From NCBI GenBank assembly GCA_916610825.1, contig OU744451.1, forward strand, positions 25,468,207 to 25,532,206: DNA of 64,000 nucleotides, read 5' to 3'. Source of the stretch: Haliclystus octoradiatus. Taxonomy: Eukaryota > Cnidaria > Staurozoa > Stauromedusae > Haliclystidae. The notes below the pieces were generated by a model. That model was given only the letters and a program-made list of their open reading frames with translations, had not been told where the DNA came from and searched no databases. A program made the position numbers and the translations under genes. Below, in pieces: positions 1 to 18,493 of the stretch. The first letter of the stretch is position 1. Each line of letters begins with the position of its first letter.

Positions 1-2640
1 ATTAGTATGTGAAAATGTTGTTGTGTTTCACGGAGACAATATTTTTGTGTGAAAAATCAAAGTCTTAGATTTGGAATTAAGTTTATCAAACCATATATGT
101 GAGTTCAATTAAATTCATTCAGTAGCACTGTATTTATTTAGAACGCTATCAACAGTTACATGCTATCTCCGCATGAAGCAATCTAAATTTATTTCAAGCG
201 AGTCCAGCCAAAAGGCGTGAATCTTTGTCAATTAGCGGCGTTGTGACACCGACATATTGAGCTGCAAATTACTCCAGCTAAAACGTAAATATTGCAATTT
301 GAGCACAGAAATTGAAATAGCACCACAGGAAGCAGCGTAGCAAAAGAATGAGTCACATAGGGTTAGACAACTACCTGCTGTGCAACTTTTGTCAACATTT
401 GACAAAAATCGAAATATTACCTTTTTCGCTACGTATTTTTGAAGTTTTCATTTCAATTTTAATGGCAGTAAATGTTTAACTGCATGGCTTTAAATTATAC
501 ACTTGGCAAGACAATTTATTCCTCTATTGCAGATGTTTTAAATCGTTGAAATCCAACGAGAAATGAAAAGGATATAAGCGTTTAAATGAGTAGCGAAAAT
601 GTAATTTTCACACCTTTTCTGCGACTTCGAGGTGCCATAAAATCGAAACTGTTGCAAAATCGTGGCTATAAGTTACATTTCTAAACTCAGCTCATCGAGA
701 TCTATATGCATATATATTTTTAACAAATTCTAAGAGGGTGCGGGGAAAAACTGCAGATTCCCCCCCATGGAATGACCCTAAGAGCAGTGATTGTAAATCC
801 ATTTCACAGATTTCATGGCAGATGGGCCTAGATTGAAGTTTGGTTGTCTAGGGAATCCCCCAACAAAATTTTGAATTTCATACTCAGAGCTTTTTACAAA
901 CTTTTTTCAAAAATCTTTGTAGGCTACTCAGTTGCGTATTTGTTGTTTGTTTACATCCCAAAGCAACAACAGTAGGTTGAACGTACTAAAACATAATATT
1001 GCCAATAACATTGCCCAATATTTTGCTTTGTTGTTAGTATGCTTGCTGGCAGATTTCATTGTTTTATTGGAGATTACATTTGATTTAGCCGAATTTAAAA
1101 AGCTACTTATTGACTGTAACAGTTAGAAAGTGTTCTGGGTATCAGACATTGCGTTGGTGCAATAATGCCAATGGCTTTATCGAAGGCAAGGAATGATTGA
1201 TTCATTTCATGTTTGTAATCGCTGGAGGTACCTTACATTGTTTTGCTATCACGCTTACTATTTTGCTATTACGTTAATTAATATTGCAGCGCTAATACGC
1301 CTCAATTAACTAGAAATAATCAAGATATAAGCTTTAATTTTTGCCGCCACCCAGGCCGTATTTAAGTTATATTTTTAATGCAATTATTTTAGTTTATATT
1401 ATTTTGTAATTATCCACTGATTATCAGTGAGATTGGTGCTTAGTGTGGCGACATGATTACTAGCTGGTCTAACATAAATCTTATTTTTATGCTCCCACCA
1501 CACAAGCAACAAACGCCAAAACGCATCAATATGATGTATCATTAATTAAATGTCACCAGTTGGTTTGTAGATTGCTGTTGCTGTTCCGGAAAATTCCACA
1601 TAGAAGCGGCATCTGCCAGCAAGTTTGGCATCTAGCTAGGTAGCTTTTGAAACCAATTCAAATATTTATCATTTTAAAGTATTTAAGCTTCCCTTATATA
1701 AAACAGTTAATGAGCTTTGAATGGCCAATTTTGATTGATTGCTCATAATAAAGTTCACAAACAACCAGCTATATAACGTCTATGGACTGTGACTCATAAA
1801 CTGTTCAATAAGGAGCTTGAAACAGTTACAGTATATTCTACCGCCTGGAATAGCCACCGATGTAAGTGAAATTATTTGTAATTGTTAATTAACTGTCTAT
1901 GTATATGTGTATTTGAACAGTAATAATTTGTATGTACAGTATGATATCTTCATTTAGTGAATTATGATAAAGAATCATTGATCTCAGTCCTACCGGGCGG
2001 TAGTTCTCGTGTTTGTCGCTTTTCCGAACAAACACATCACGCCAACTTTGATAGAGTTACATTGGCTATCAGTTAAATACCAAATTAAATTTAAAATTTA
2101 AAATTTAGGTAAAATTTGGTAAATATGTAAACGGATTTTCTCCCAACGATCTTTACTTGTTCTTAACTTGAACTTTTACCAATTGTTCATGAAAACAGTA
2201 ACTTTTTTGCATCTATGAAACTTCATGGAAAAACCCACAATGCAGGAGCCGACATTAGCAGCAATTTCCACATTCTCAAGCATTGTCACATTAAACAAGA
2301 TTGCTTAATATCTGAAATGCTTTTCATCAGGGAATTGAAACTTAGTCTGAACAAGCAATCAGACTCTATAAGGGCAAAATTATTTCAAGCCATTTATATA
2401 TTTAATTTTACTTTTGACTTGAAAATGGCTGATGTTGATAGCAGAAAAATTGTTCGAATAGATAAAAATCTGCTATTGTTACCACTGATTTTTTATTGAA
2501 AACTTGAAATTATTTCCATTTTTAAATCAGACAATTTATTTATTTTTAATTAAGTGAACATTTATTACATTCCTTTACAAGAATGGTTTTGAAATATTTT
2601 GAATATTTACATATATATATCATAATTAATAATTAATAAG

Positions 2641-2775
2641 CGTGAAACTAATAGTAGCAAATATGAATGTCTGACTTTTTCGTTTATTAATTATTAAACA
2701 GCTCTGCATTTATGGCATCGAGCAATATTGAAACAGCAACGACAACATAAATACCTTGATATTGCTATATAATAT
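2641..2775 (-). repeat. Two-block microsatellite-hosting repeat, copy 1
   Basis: One block (GTGAAACTAATAGTAGCAAA followed by TATGAATGTCTGAC) is separated by an AT-rich core from a second block (CAGCTCTGCATTTATGGC followed by ATCGAGCAATATTG). The second block recurs nearly base for base at about 34258-34325, and the first recurs in diverged form at 13471, 15955, 34440, 34650 and 52030. See the dedicated finding. Confidence 0.6.
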
Positions 2776-3027
2776 TTAATTAGTAAGTGAATGTGACTAT
2801 AATAATTAATTAATTATTATTGAGAATATTTACCGCAATTTTAGCATTAAATCTCGTTTAATTGTAAGAATAAGAGTCTCAAGGTTAGCCTATTTTTGAA
2901 AGAAAATAAAGTATTTATTGCAAGTCAAAAGTATTGAAGATTATGATTAGCTCAGCTGACATTTGACAACATTGAGCAACGACCGTTCAGCTAAGCTTCA
3001 GCTCCAGTAAACTGTAAATCACGTTAG

Positions 3028-3045
3028 CCCCCCCCCCCCCCCCCC
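3028..3045. repeat. Poly-C tract (18 C)
   Basis: Eighteen consecutive C residues on the + strand, exceptional in this AT-rich sequence. It is either a true homopolymer or an assembly-sensitive spot. Confidence 0.9.
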
Positions 3046-4402
3046 ACGTCTGTTCCCACATTAGGTAGTTTGTAGTGGTTCGTTTGTTGTCATAGATATA
3101 TTGTAACTTCCATTCATCTTTACATGTAAATAATCAACTGTAATATGTAATCTCTCTCTTTCCTAGAAACCGTTGTAGGGTCAAGTCAACAACACCCTAA
3201 TACATCACACAATAATTATGTGGTTTTATTTATGTCTGAACTCTCCTACAAGTTCAGTCAGGTCAGTGGTCGCCGTTCAGGTTCCCTCATAATCTCCGAT
3301 CTGTGATAGGGTAAGTAATACAAAATATTTTATAGAGTAGCGACCTTTAGAAAATCAATGTCGAAATTAGAAAACCTCTTAAAACTTATTAAAATGTATC
3401 AAACTTACCAAGATTATCATTGTTTAATTTAATTTTATCTGAAATCCATTTCTCCGTTATGGTGAGCGCCATTTTCCACTCTTTTGTAGTAAGGTGGAAA
3501 TGAGGCTGGGGTTGGCAAACACTCCAAAAATCCAAAAGTAAAACCAGCGAACCCTAAAAAATAATAACTTAAAATGTTTATATCATATGTTACGGAATAT
3601 TTTTGCCGCTGCTGTAAAAGGATAGCTTTTAAATGATAAATTTTATCGAAATCAAAGTGAAATTCCTAACAGGGAAATAGTTTTGCATTTTACACTTACA
3701 CTTTGCCAAAACGTAAAGTGCTACTCCTGGAATGGAAAATCAATGTAGTATATTATTTTTCAAAACACTTCCAAAAATGAAAATGTAATTCCAAAAATTT
3801 AATGCTTCATCAATGCCTAAAAAATGGTATTTGGACCGTTGCCCACGATACAGAGTCACCTTGGAAGTGTTCAATTATAAAATCGTATTAGGAAAATGGA
3901 CATGAAGGAGAAAGGTGCAGTGTTGATCACGTTAAAACCATGGTTATATTTAATTTATAACGTAACATTTCTCTAATTTAAGTAAAAAAAAAACACTTTT
4001 TTAAAACTTTTGGCGCGTAATTCAGCCTCTGATCTCCTCTCCAACCCTCGTTCTTCCGCCCTCTCACCCAGTCTTCCTTTTTCAACCACAGCACGCGAAA
4101 ATAAAAAGATGACGAAGGGCCGCACTTTTGACAGCCATTTTGCTGTCTGAAATCAGACGCTTAAGCTCTTATTAGGACCTTATATACTCTGTTAGAGTCA
4201 TCATTAATTTCTATATAAGCTCTTGAAAGATTTTGGTTTGTATTTTATTATAAATTCTGCTTTCTAATTGGAGAATTCATCCTGTAATTTTGCATCTTTC
4301 TTGTTTGAAATCTTCACTTGCCTGCATTCACTGCAACGACTTAGTCAAGAACTACTCTATTTATATACCTTGAAAGTTTTATTGGTGCTCACTACCTGAG
4401 TC

Positions 4403-11623
<7,221 letters not shown>

Positions 11624-11892
11624 TTAAAAGCAATATTGAATACTACAAATGCGTTTAGCGTAGGCTTGACTCTTTACGGCGACTGCAATGCCTCAAATTC
11701 AAAACAAGCATAACAGGCATCTGGCATATACTAAATGCCATACATTCTAATGTCAACACCCATCTAATTGACTGTCAACAGATATTATATGAAACAAACA
11801 ATTGGAGAGAAGCAACATCAACAGAAAATATCAACAGAACGAATAAGCCACGTTCTCTATTTAGCTTCGTCTTTTCTACTTGGAATGGTTTA

Positions 11893-11898
11893 AATAAA
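11893..11898 (+). terminator. Candidate csnk2a polyadenylation signal
   Basis: AATAAA lies about 270 bases after the kinase stop codon. It is the first canonical hexamer in the 3' flank and so the likeliest 3' end. Confidence 0.5.
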
Positions 11899-13995
11899 AT
11901 GCCTAATCAATCAAAAGTTACCTTTTGAAATGCAAACATTTTGACTTTATTGTGTTTGCTTATATTGTTGATCTTACGGTCAATGTTGTATGTTGTTTAT
12001 ATTGATGTCAAATTTATCCAAATCATTTCTACCGTATGTTAATTTAAAGAAGGAAAATAATAACAGAATAACTTGTTCTAATTTTGTGATTCTGGAACCA
12101 AGGTTTGTAGGCTATAGGGTTGGTAGATAAATTTGCCCTTGTTTCTGTTATAAGAAAATGTCACAAAGGCATGGTCCGACAAAATTCTTTACCTTGACAA
12201 ACGTTAACGTTGGAGTAATTTTTTAATCACATGAAAACGTAAAATCAACATACGTTTGCGTGTCTGCATGTAGACTAATTTTGAATACAACTGCTCTCAT
12301 TACAGATCTTAATCAAAACGAGACACATAAATCAGGTCAGCGTAAACACAAGTTGTCTGAGACGTGGCCAAATGAAAACGCAGCAAATAGGCCTACTACT
12401 GCTGCTTATAGCTGTTCCAAATTGAGAATAATATTATGGAAAGATTTATTGATTTGTTATAAAATGAACTGGCTAATCGCCTAAAGGAAACAACGAGTTA
12501 AAATCGAAAAAACAAAGGTTTGATATTTGCATTATTGAGGGGAATCAGTGCGTCATTTTTTAATGGTAGCACTGCCATTCTAATTATAAAGGTATGTTGC
12601 TCAGTGGGTGGCTGATTGCTGATGTTTACTTGTTTAGACTGTCAACAATGACATTGTAACTTTCTCGTAAGCTCATGACACGACTTCACAGACCTCCATT
12701 TCAGGATTCATAAGTCAAAACTCAATATTAGTAGAAAAAGTACACAAAAATATTTTATTAGGCCCTCTAGGCCTATACAATATTAATTTTATTTAGGATA
12801 TAACCTTGAAGTATGGACATTGGACAAGCAAAGACTTAACTATACAACGTTCTTGTCAATAACAAACACGTGAATTATCGGAAGAATTTGGAAGCAATCG
12901 GGACCAGTTTGTGAAGAAGGGCACTTTTCAATGAGATCTTGGGGTGGCCACAAAATATTCGCCTGCGGTGGCTATAACAGATTATTTCCTTCTTCGCGGG
13001 TGGAAAAACAATATCATATAACAATATAAATAGTAGTAAAAGGGTTCCCGGAAAAAATGTTTGCGGGCAGTTCAAGTTGCTGAAAATATTATCTCGGATG
13101 CAGCTCTGCCGTATTCTGCAAACTGGAATTGGGAGAGCGAGAGTTTGCCTTCAAAGACGGGAGACTCCCGATAGAATTGGGAAGGTGCTTTGTGGTGGAC
13201 GATGACAGGGGTGTAGATATATACGGTTTTTGACTAGGTTTCAGTGGCACCCAGTTCCAACGGAATAACTATCCTGTGGGTTCTAACAGATTTTACCTTC
13301 TTGACAGGCGAATAAATTTTGCGGTCGTCTCAAGATACTTGAAGTATTATATATACAACAGGCAAAGTCAGTCCCTTCCTCACTAAGCAGTAGGCCTACT
13401 GATGACGGCGAATGGCCAAAAACAAGTAGGCCTACTTGTCTGCTGCTATATATATATATATTATATAGGTATTCTGTCTGATGATCGTTTAACAACGTGA
13501 AACTTCAAGTAACAGCAAAAATGGTGTGTCTTTCTTGTATATACATATCTTATCTTGTGGCTGTGTCTCGGCTACTCAAATAGGACCAGGCCAGAGTCAC
13601 CAAAGTTATAGAGCCTGGTGCATTATTATTCTCACATTAAAGTTCATTATCAGGTTGATACCATTGAATATGGACAAAGTACATTCAGAAGATTGGGTTG
13701 TCTTTTCTGCTTATATTGTTTTTCAATATACATATAGTACTGTACTACACATAATTTTTTTAAAGAATCAGTTAAACCAGTCAACTCCAAATTCATTGAT
13801 TTATACTGAGAATTTCTGTTTTCAATTTATAAATAACAAAAGTGGTAAACTGAACTCCTGTAACTACGGTAGTTGCTTTTTGAGTAACTTCCGTCCCACC
13901 CCTGACTTTACTTGTATTAGTGCTCCTTGGCATCTATAATGTGTCAGTTGAAATAAATGCATTTGATATTAATAGTTGAATTGTTTATTGCTTAG
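11899..13995. other. Intergenic region csnk2a-triqk
   Basis: No supported exon was found. It includes a partial two-block repeat with a TA microsatellite at about 13445-13515. The AG at 13994-13995 is a likely splice acceptor immediately before the triqk start, so a non-coding first exon of triqk probably lies in this region; I could not place its donor. Confidence 0.45.
13445..13515 (+). repeat. Two-block repeat, partial copy with TA microsatellite
   Basis: A TATATATATA stretch is followed by CTGTCTGATGATCG and GTGAAACTTCAAGTAACAGC, the conserved block shared with copies near 34480, 34680 and 52030. Confidence 0.5.
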
Positions 13996-14007
13996 CTACA
14001 AATCACA

Positions 14008-16735
14008 ATGGGAAAGAAAGATGCCCATGACTCTCGCACTGACGTTGACAGATACAGGAAACAGCTAGGTAATATATTTACTACAAAAATAATGATCAAT
14101 TTACCAAGGAATTACTGATTATGTAGGCCTATAGTAAAATCCAGCAATAACAGTTCTGGCTTATAACATTATTCTGTCAATAACAGTCAACAAAAAAGAT
14201 CCGACACAAGATTAATTTACGGTCAATTTTTTTGCTAAATATTTACTACTAATAGCAGATTCTGCTTGAACCGGTAAAATGCTTTGTCTCCCTACTAGCA
14301 TATGGATATTTCCAGATTGAACTGAACTTCAAGAGGGAGTATAAAAATAACACAAAGAAATGTTTTTTTGCAATATCAACAGGTGCCATCTTGTTTTCCA
14401 TGGCAACTGTTTCATTAATTTCAGCTGTGTACGTATTTGGCAAAATAGGATAGGCTAAAGCTTAAATTTATTTATTTGTTGAATATTATTATTTTTTGAT
14501 AATATTTAATTGAACCTTCTAGTTACAACACTCTAGTTGATATTTCAGCCCCTGTCACAAAGTAATTGCTTCAGTGCTGCAGGGGATAGTTCGAAAAAGT
14601 TGAAAAAAGTTCATGAACATGAAATCGCTTAAATTTATAAATTTTTATTATTAATGTATTGAACAACCTCAGTATTAGTAGAAAGCATTGAATATCAAGA
14701 TTTGAAACAATAACTTTTTTCAAGCGCTTGTTTCTCAAGAATTACTTATGCATTAATCGAAAAAAAAAATTTGCAATTGAGTAATTGAGTCATTTAGAAA
14801 TTGATTATAATTAAAACTTTGAATGTTTTTGCTCATTAAATTAATATGATAAACAACTGTTAACTAAATACCCAAACGGACATTACTTTAGGAAAGCAAG
14901 AATTCAAAGGACGAAGCAAACGAAATGCTATGGCAATAAAAAACCAAGCACAACTGAAACGATCAGGCAGCTCACCTCTGAAGGTATGTACGTTATTATA
15001 AGAGGCAGGGATCTACATTCGTCCTCAGAATCGCACAAGTTATCTATGATTGGTTCGATGGGGCTGTCCCTAAGACTTGCAAGTGAGAGGTGTCAATTGA
15101 AACCATTCATTACCACAGTACTAATTAAGTCCACTCTTACAATATCACGGGGCCCTTTTACTTAGGGGGTTCTGAATAGTTCATATTTCAGTCAAATTTT
15201 ATTAAACATTTCAAAGTAACGCAAAGTAAACGCGTGAAACTCCGAGTAACGGAATAGGCTTTTTCCTCATCTTTGTGTCTATTCTATATTAAACATTTTA
15301 TAATTTATTCCGAAAAAATCAACAAATATTAGAAACTATTTGAAATGATCCATTTTCAAATTTAAGAATTTGGCGAATAGTTCAAAATAAGAACAAGCTG
15401 TCAAAATCAACAATATTTCATAATTCATCATTAAAATCATATTTCATATTTCACCTGACTGTTGGACCAATATTTATATATTTATTTAAAACACCCATAG
15501 GTCAGATGCCTTCGATATTTTATGTGATGCTGGTCTGCCATGTGAATCAATTAAAACAATATTTTGCATGTAATAAAATGTAGACGGTGTCGCCCTACCA
15601 TTCCATCCGCCATCCTCAGATGGTACTCATTTGATATTTTAGATAAAGTCGGGGATGTGAACCACAAGTCGATCAGATATGATCCGATCTGAAGTTCGGT
15701 TGCTCTGCCATCTGAGCTAATCCTCCTAATTTTGCATTTAGAAAAATGGTTGCTAGATTAGACCTACCTAGGGACTAAATTCAGCCTAAAAATTAAAAGC
15801 AAATAAAACAAGAACGTTTTTATTTTGTTACAATATTCTCAAGGTTTTTGCAATGTTTCATATTTGATCAGATTAAGCCTCTGTCTATTGAAACGAAACT
15901 AAAACATATTTAGACTAATTTTATTAGTTCTATGATAAAAGAAATAATAATAATAGTCAGAGAATCAGACAGTCATATTTGCTTCTTCAAGTTTCACGCA
16001 ATTTAATCTGTTCAATGAAAAAACACATTATACCCTCTGGATATATACAAAGGGTGATGTTGTATTGTATTTAAATATATGTTAATTTTTTATTATTAGG
16101 CTACCAGCTATTTTAGTGTTCGTTGTTCCAGCAGTACTGTGAAAAATGTGCTATGTTTTAAATTTTTAAACTTATTCTCATGTCTACATTTTGATATAAT
16201 GTTTTTTTGTTAAGTAAATTTTTATCTCTGATATAATAATATGATATTCTCTAATAAAAATTTACTTAACAGAAAAACTGATTATATCAAAATGTAGACA
16301 TGAGAATAAGTTTAAAAATTTAAAACATGGCACATTTTTCACAGTTCTGCCGGAACAACGAACATTAAAATAGCTGGTAATAATAAAAAATTAACAGTAG
16401 ATTTAAATTCTTATTTAAGCTCAGCTATTTATTTTTTGCATTGAGCCCTACGTCCGATCGGTAAGACGACGTTTCATAATATTATAAAATAAAATATAGA
16501 TTTATGAAACCCACCATCATGCTCTAAGAACAATTATATAAAATAGACAATATTTTCATCATGAGATTCTATATCACTGTAAGCCTATTATATTTACCGT
16601 ATACTCGACGCCTTAATTTTACAAAGTTGATATTTTTAACAGGATGGCTTGTTGCTGATTAGTATATTGGTTGCTATGGTTACATTAATCTATATCTTCT
16701 TCTATTTGGCCATGACGAAAAAAGAGGTGACGTGA
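14008..16735 (+). CDS. triqk: Triple QxxK/R motif-containing protein (TRIQK)
   Basis: Small single-pass ER-membrane protein family of poorly known function. Three coding exons, 14008-14068, 14892-14983 and 16643-16735, join in frame to 81 aa (vertebrate TRIQK is about 86 aa). The N-terminus MGKKDA and the segment DRYRKQLGKQEFK match the family start; the Q-x-x-K/R triplets fall in QLGKQEFK and the QAQLKR region; the last exon encodes one hydrophobic helix (about residues 53-74) and a short charged tail. Introns have standard GT-AG ends; an acceptor just before the ATG (AG at 13994-13995) implies a 5' UTR intron. Intron 2 contains a SINE, a two-block repeat and a 315-bp foldback. Each exon is too short to be found as a long open frame. 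Confidence 0.85.
15583..15727 (-). mobile_element. tRNA-derived SINE, internally deleted copy
   Basis: On the minus strand it starts with GGAGGATTAGCTCAGATGGC, a tRNA-like head with a box A, followed by the same body as the element at 40490-40862. It ends in the GGCGACACCGTC tail, with the middle third missing. Confidence 0.6.
15950..16015 (-). repeat. Two-block repeat, partial copy
   Basis: TCAGACAGTCATATTTGCTT next to CTTCAAGTTTCACGC matches the first conserved block at 34440-34500. It is preceded by an AT trinucleotide run. Confidence 0.5.
16081..16395. mobile_element. Long foldback (hairpin) element in triqk intron 2
   Basis: The left arm from GTTAATTTTTTATTATTAGG and the right arm ending CTAATAATAAAAAATTAAC-like (read in reverse) are inverted copies of about 145-150 bases with few mismatches. 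They meet at a short centre near 16238 and include the matched CATGTCTACATTTTGATATA segment. There is no coding capacity. Consistent with a foldback MITE. Confidence 0.8.
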
Positions 16736-18493
16736 AATAGAGGTTCATGACATAACATTTTAGACAGTTTAAATACAATAATTTAGCATTTGTTCAAGTA
16801 CAATTTGAAAGAGTTTGTTTAATTGAATTATACGACGATCATTTTTACGTTTGTCCTGTGTTATTGCTTTGACTTTGAGTCTGTGGTCATTTTGACGGGC
16901 ACTCGATCAAACGTTATTGAGTAACAGGGTTAGTTTGTATTACAGCAGACAAAACCAGAAGCTCTCGGTTGCGGTCAAAACGATGATTTCCAGTCAAAAC
17001 ATTATCATTCTGTCTTTGTCTTTGCATAATTCCGTTAAGTCAATAGAACTATCAAAACATTCCTTATTTTAACATGAACATATACCATTTAAACAATCCA
17101 ATTCACAAAGTCGCTGTTATTCGGTACTCTTGCATTTACGCAGCTGTTTTATACTGTACATCGTTCTCTCACCTTCAACAGGGTTAGCTTCTATCAGCTG
17201 TGCCGTGCAGCTGTATTATCTATATCTATATATACGCTTGGCTACGTATAGCCGTAAGTCAAATTGAAATCAGCGTCGAGCTAGAGAGACAGACTAATTA
17301 TGAAGAACAAGCTCTCCTGTGTCAATGATGACTTTGACGTTATTTTATCTGATTTATAAAGTGCTAACAAATTGCAGGCAATCAAACAATTAGTTAGTGT
17401 GATGTCATCGTGTTTCATCGATGCATTTTGATCTAAATGGATTGTTTGATTCAACAATACAATTCGCTCGATTATATTACGGTAACGCTCACGAGGCAAT
17501 CACGATTCATTAAAGCGATTGCCTCACTGTTAGAAGTATGTAAGCAATTAGTCTCTTGTTTTAATCGGCTTGTTCTTCACCCCCACAGTTTTAAATCTCA
17601 TTCTTTCACGCTTTTAGCCAATAACCAAGCAAACGTTGATAAGAGATGAACACACTTGATTCCACTTGCTGCGGTCTGATAACAATGAGTTACTTGTAGG
17701 CCTAACAGATAAGATGATTTAAACATAATTGATTGACTTGATGGAAAATATTCGACGGCAATTTGTTTGGTTATAGCTGTGTGCTACAAATCACCGTGTT
17801 TTGGTGGCTAACACGTGAATTTGAATCCATCTGGCGAATGGCTTGTGTTCATCACTGACCATTGAGCCAATCATCGCAGACACCCCTGCAACGCCATCCG
17901 CGTCTTAACCGAGCGGCCAATAGATCAAGTGGGACAGATTCGTTTGCCGTCGCCGCCGCCGCTCTCAAGCGTGTTTTCTATCATTCAGTGCACAGTCTTG
18001 CATTATTGAACGAAAGAACAGGTATTTTCTACCGCAGCGCATTTACCAGTGAATGATAGAGGAATGCGTCAACACGATTATGACATTTATTCTATTTTAA
18101 ACAGGAGACGAGCGATTGATCACAATCGAATTGAGTTAATCCTACAATGACTATTACAATATAGCCGATGGACGCATTTGTAAAAGCCTTGTTACCTACT
18201 TAACAGTCATTTAACAGCAATCGCAAGAAATAAGGGGCTACGATTGACCCCTCAGTTATACCATCCATGCACGCATATTTACACGATTGGTTGGAATAAA
18301 ATGAGATATATTGCAACCGAGTAAACAAAAAGCCGGTGTGAAAGATTATAACTATATTCATCTATACTCCAACATGTTCCGTCTACGGCTGGAGAGCAAT
18401 TACACAGTTTGGTTCTTATTAACATAATCTCTACTAATTAAGCTATAATCTGTTATTGATTTGTAACTCGTGGTTTTGATCGAGTTGTCTGTG
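16736..18493. other. Intergenic region triqk to SLC6 transporter
   Basis: No exon supported. The last few hundred bases before 18494 should contain the transporter promoter and 5' UTR; I see no clear core-promoter motif. Confidence 0.4.

Larger units (their letters stand above)
1..4402. other. Non-coding region upstream of csnk2a
   Basis: No convincing exon is seen on either strand; the open frames are short and AT-rich. It contains a degraded SINE-like stretch near 783-850 (similar to the middle of the element at 40490-40862), a two-block repeat at 2641-2775 and an 18-base C run at 3028-3045. A less AT-rich, CT-rich stretch near 4025-4140, just before the kinase start, is the best candidate for its promoter or 5' UTR. 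A GTAAGT at about 3310 could be a 5' UTR splice donor, but nothing else supports it. Confidence 0.5.

Noticed and set aside
13526..13939. 137-codon frame upstream of triqk
   Set aside because: No recognisable domain, non-coding composition, and no splice or start context linking it to triqk.
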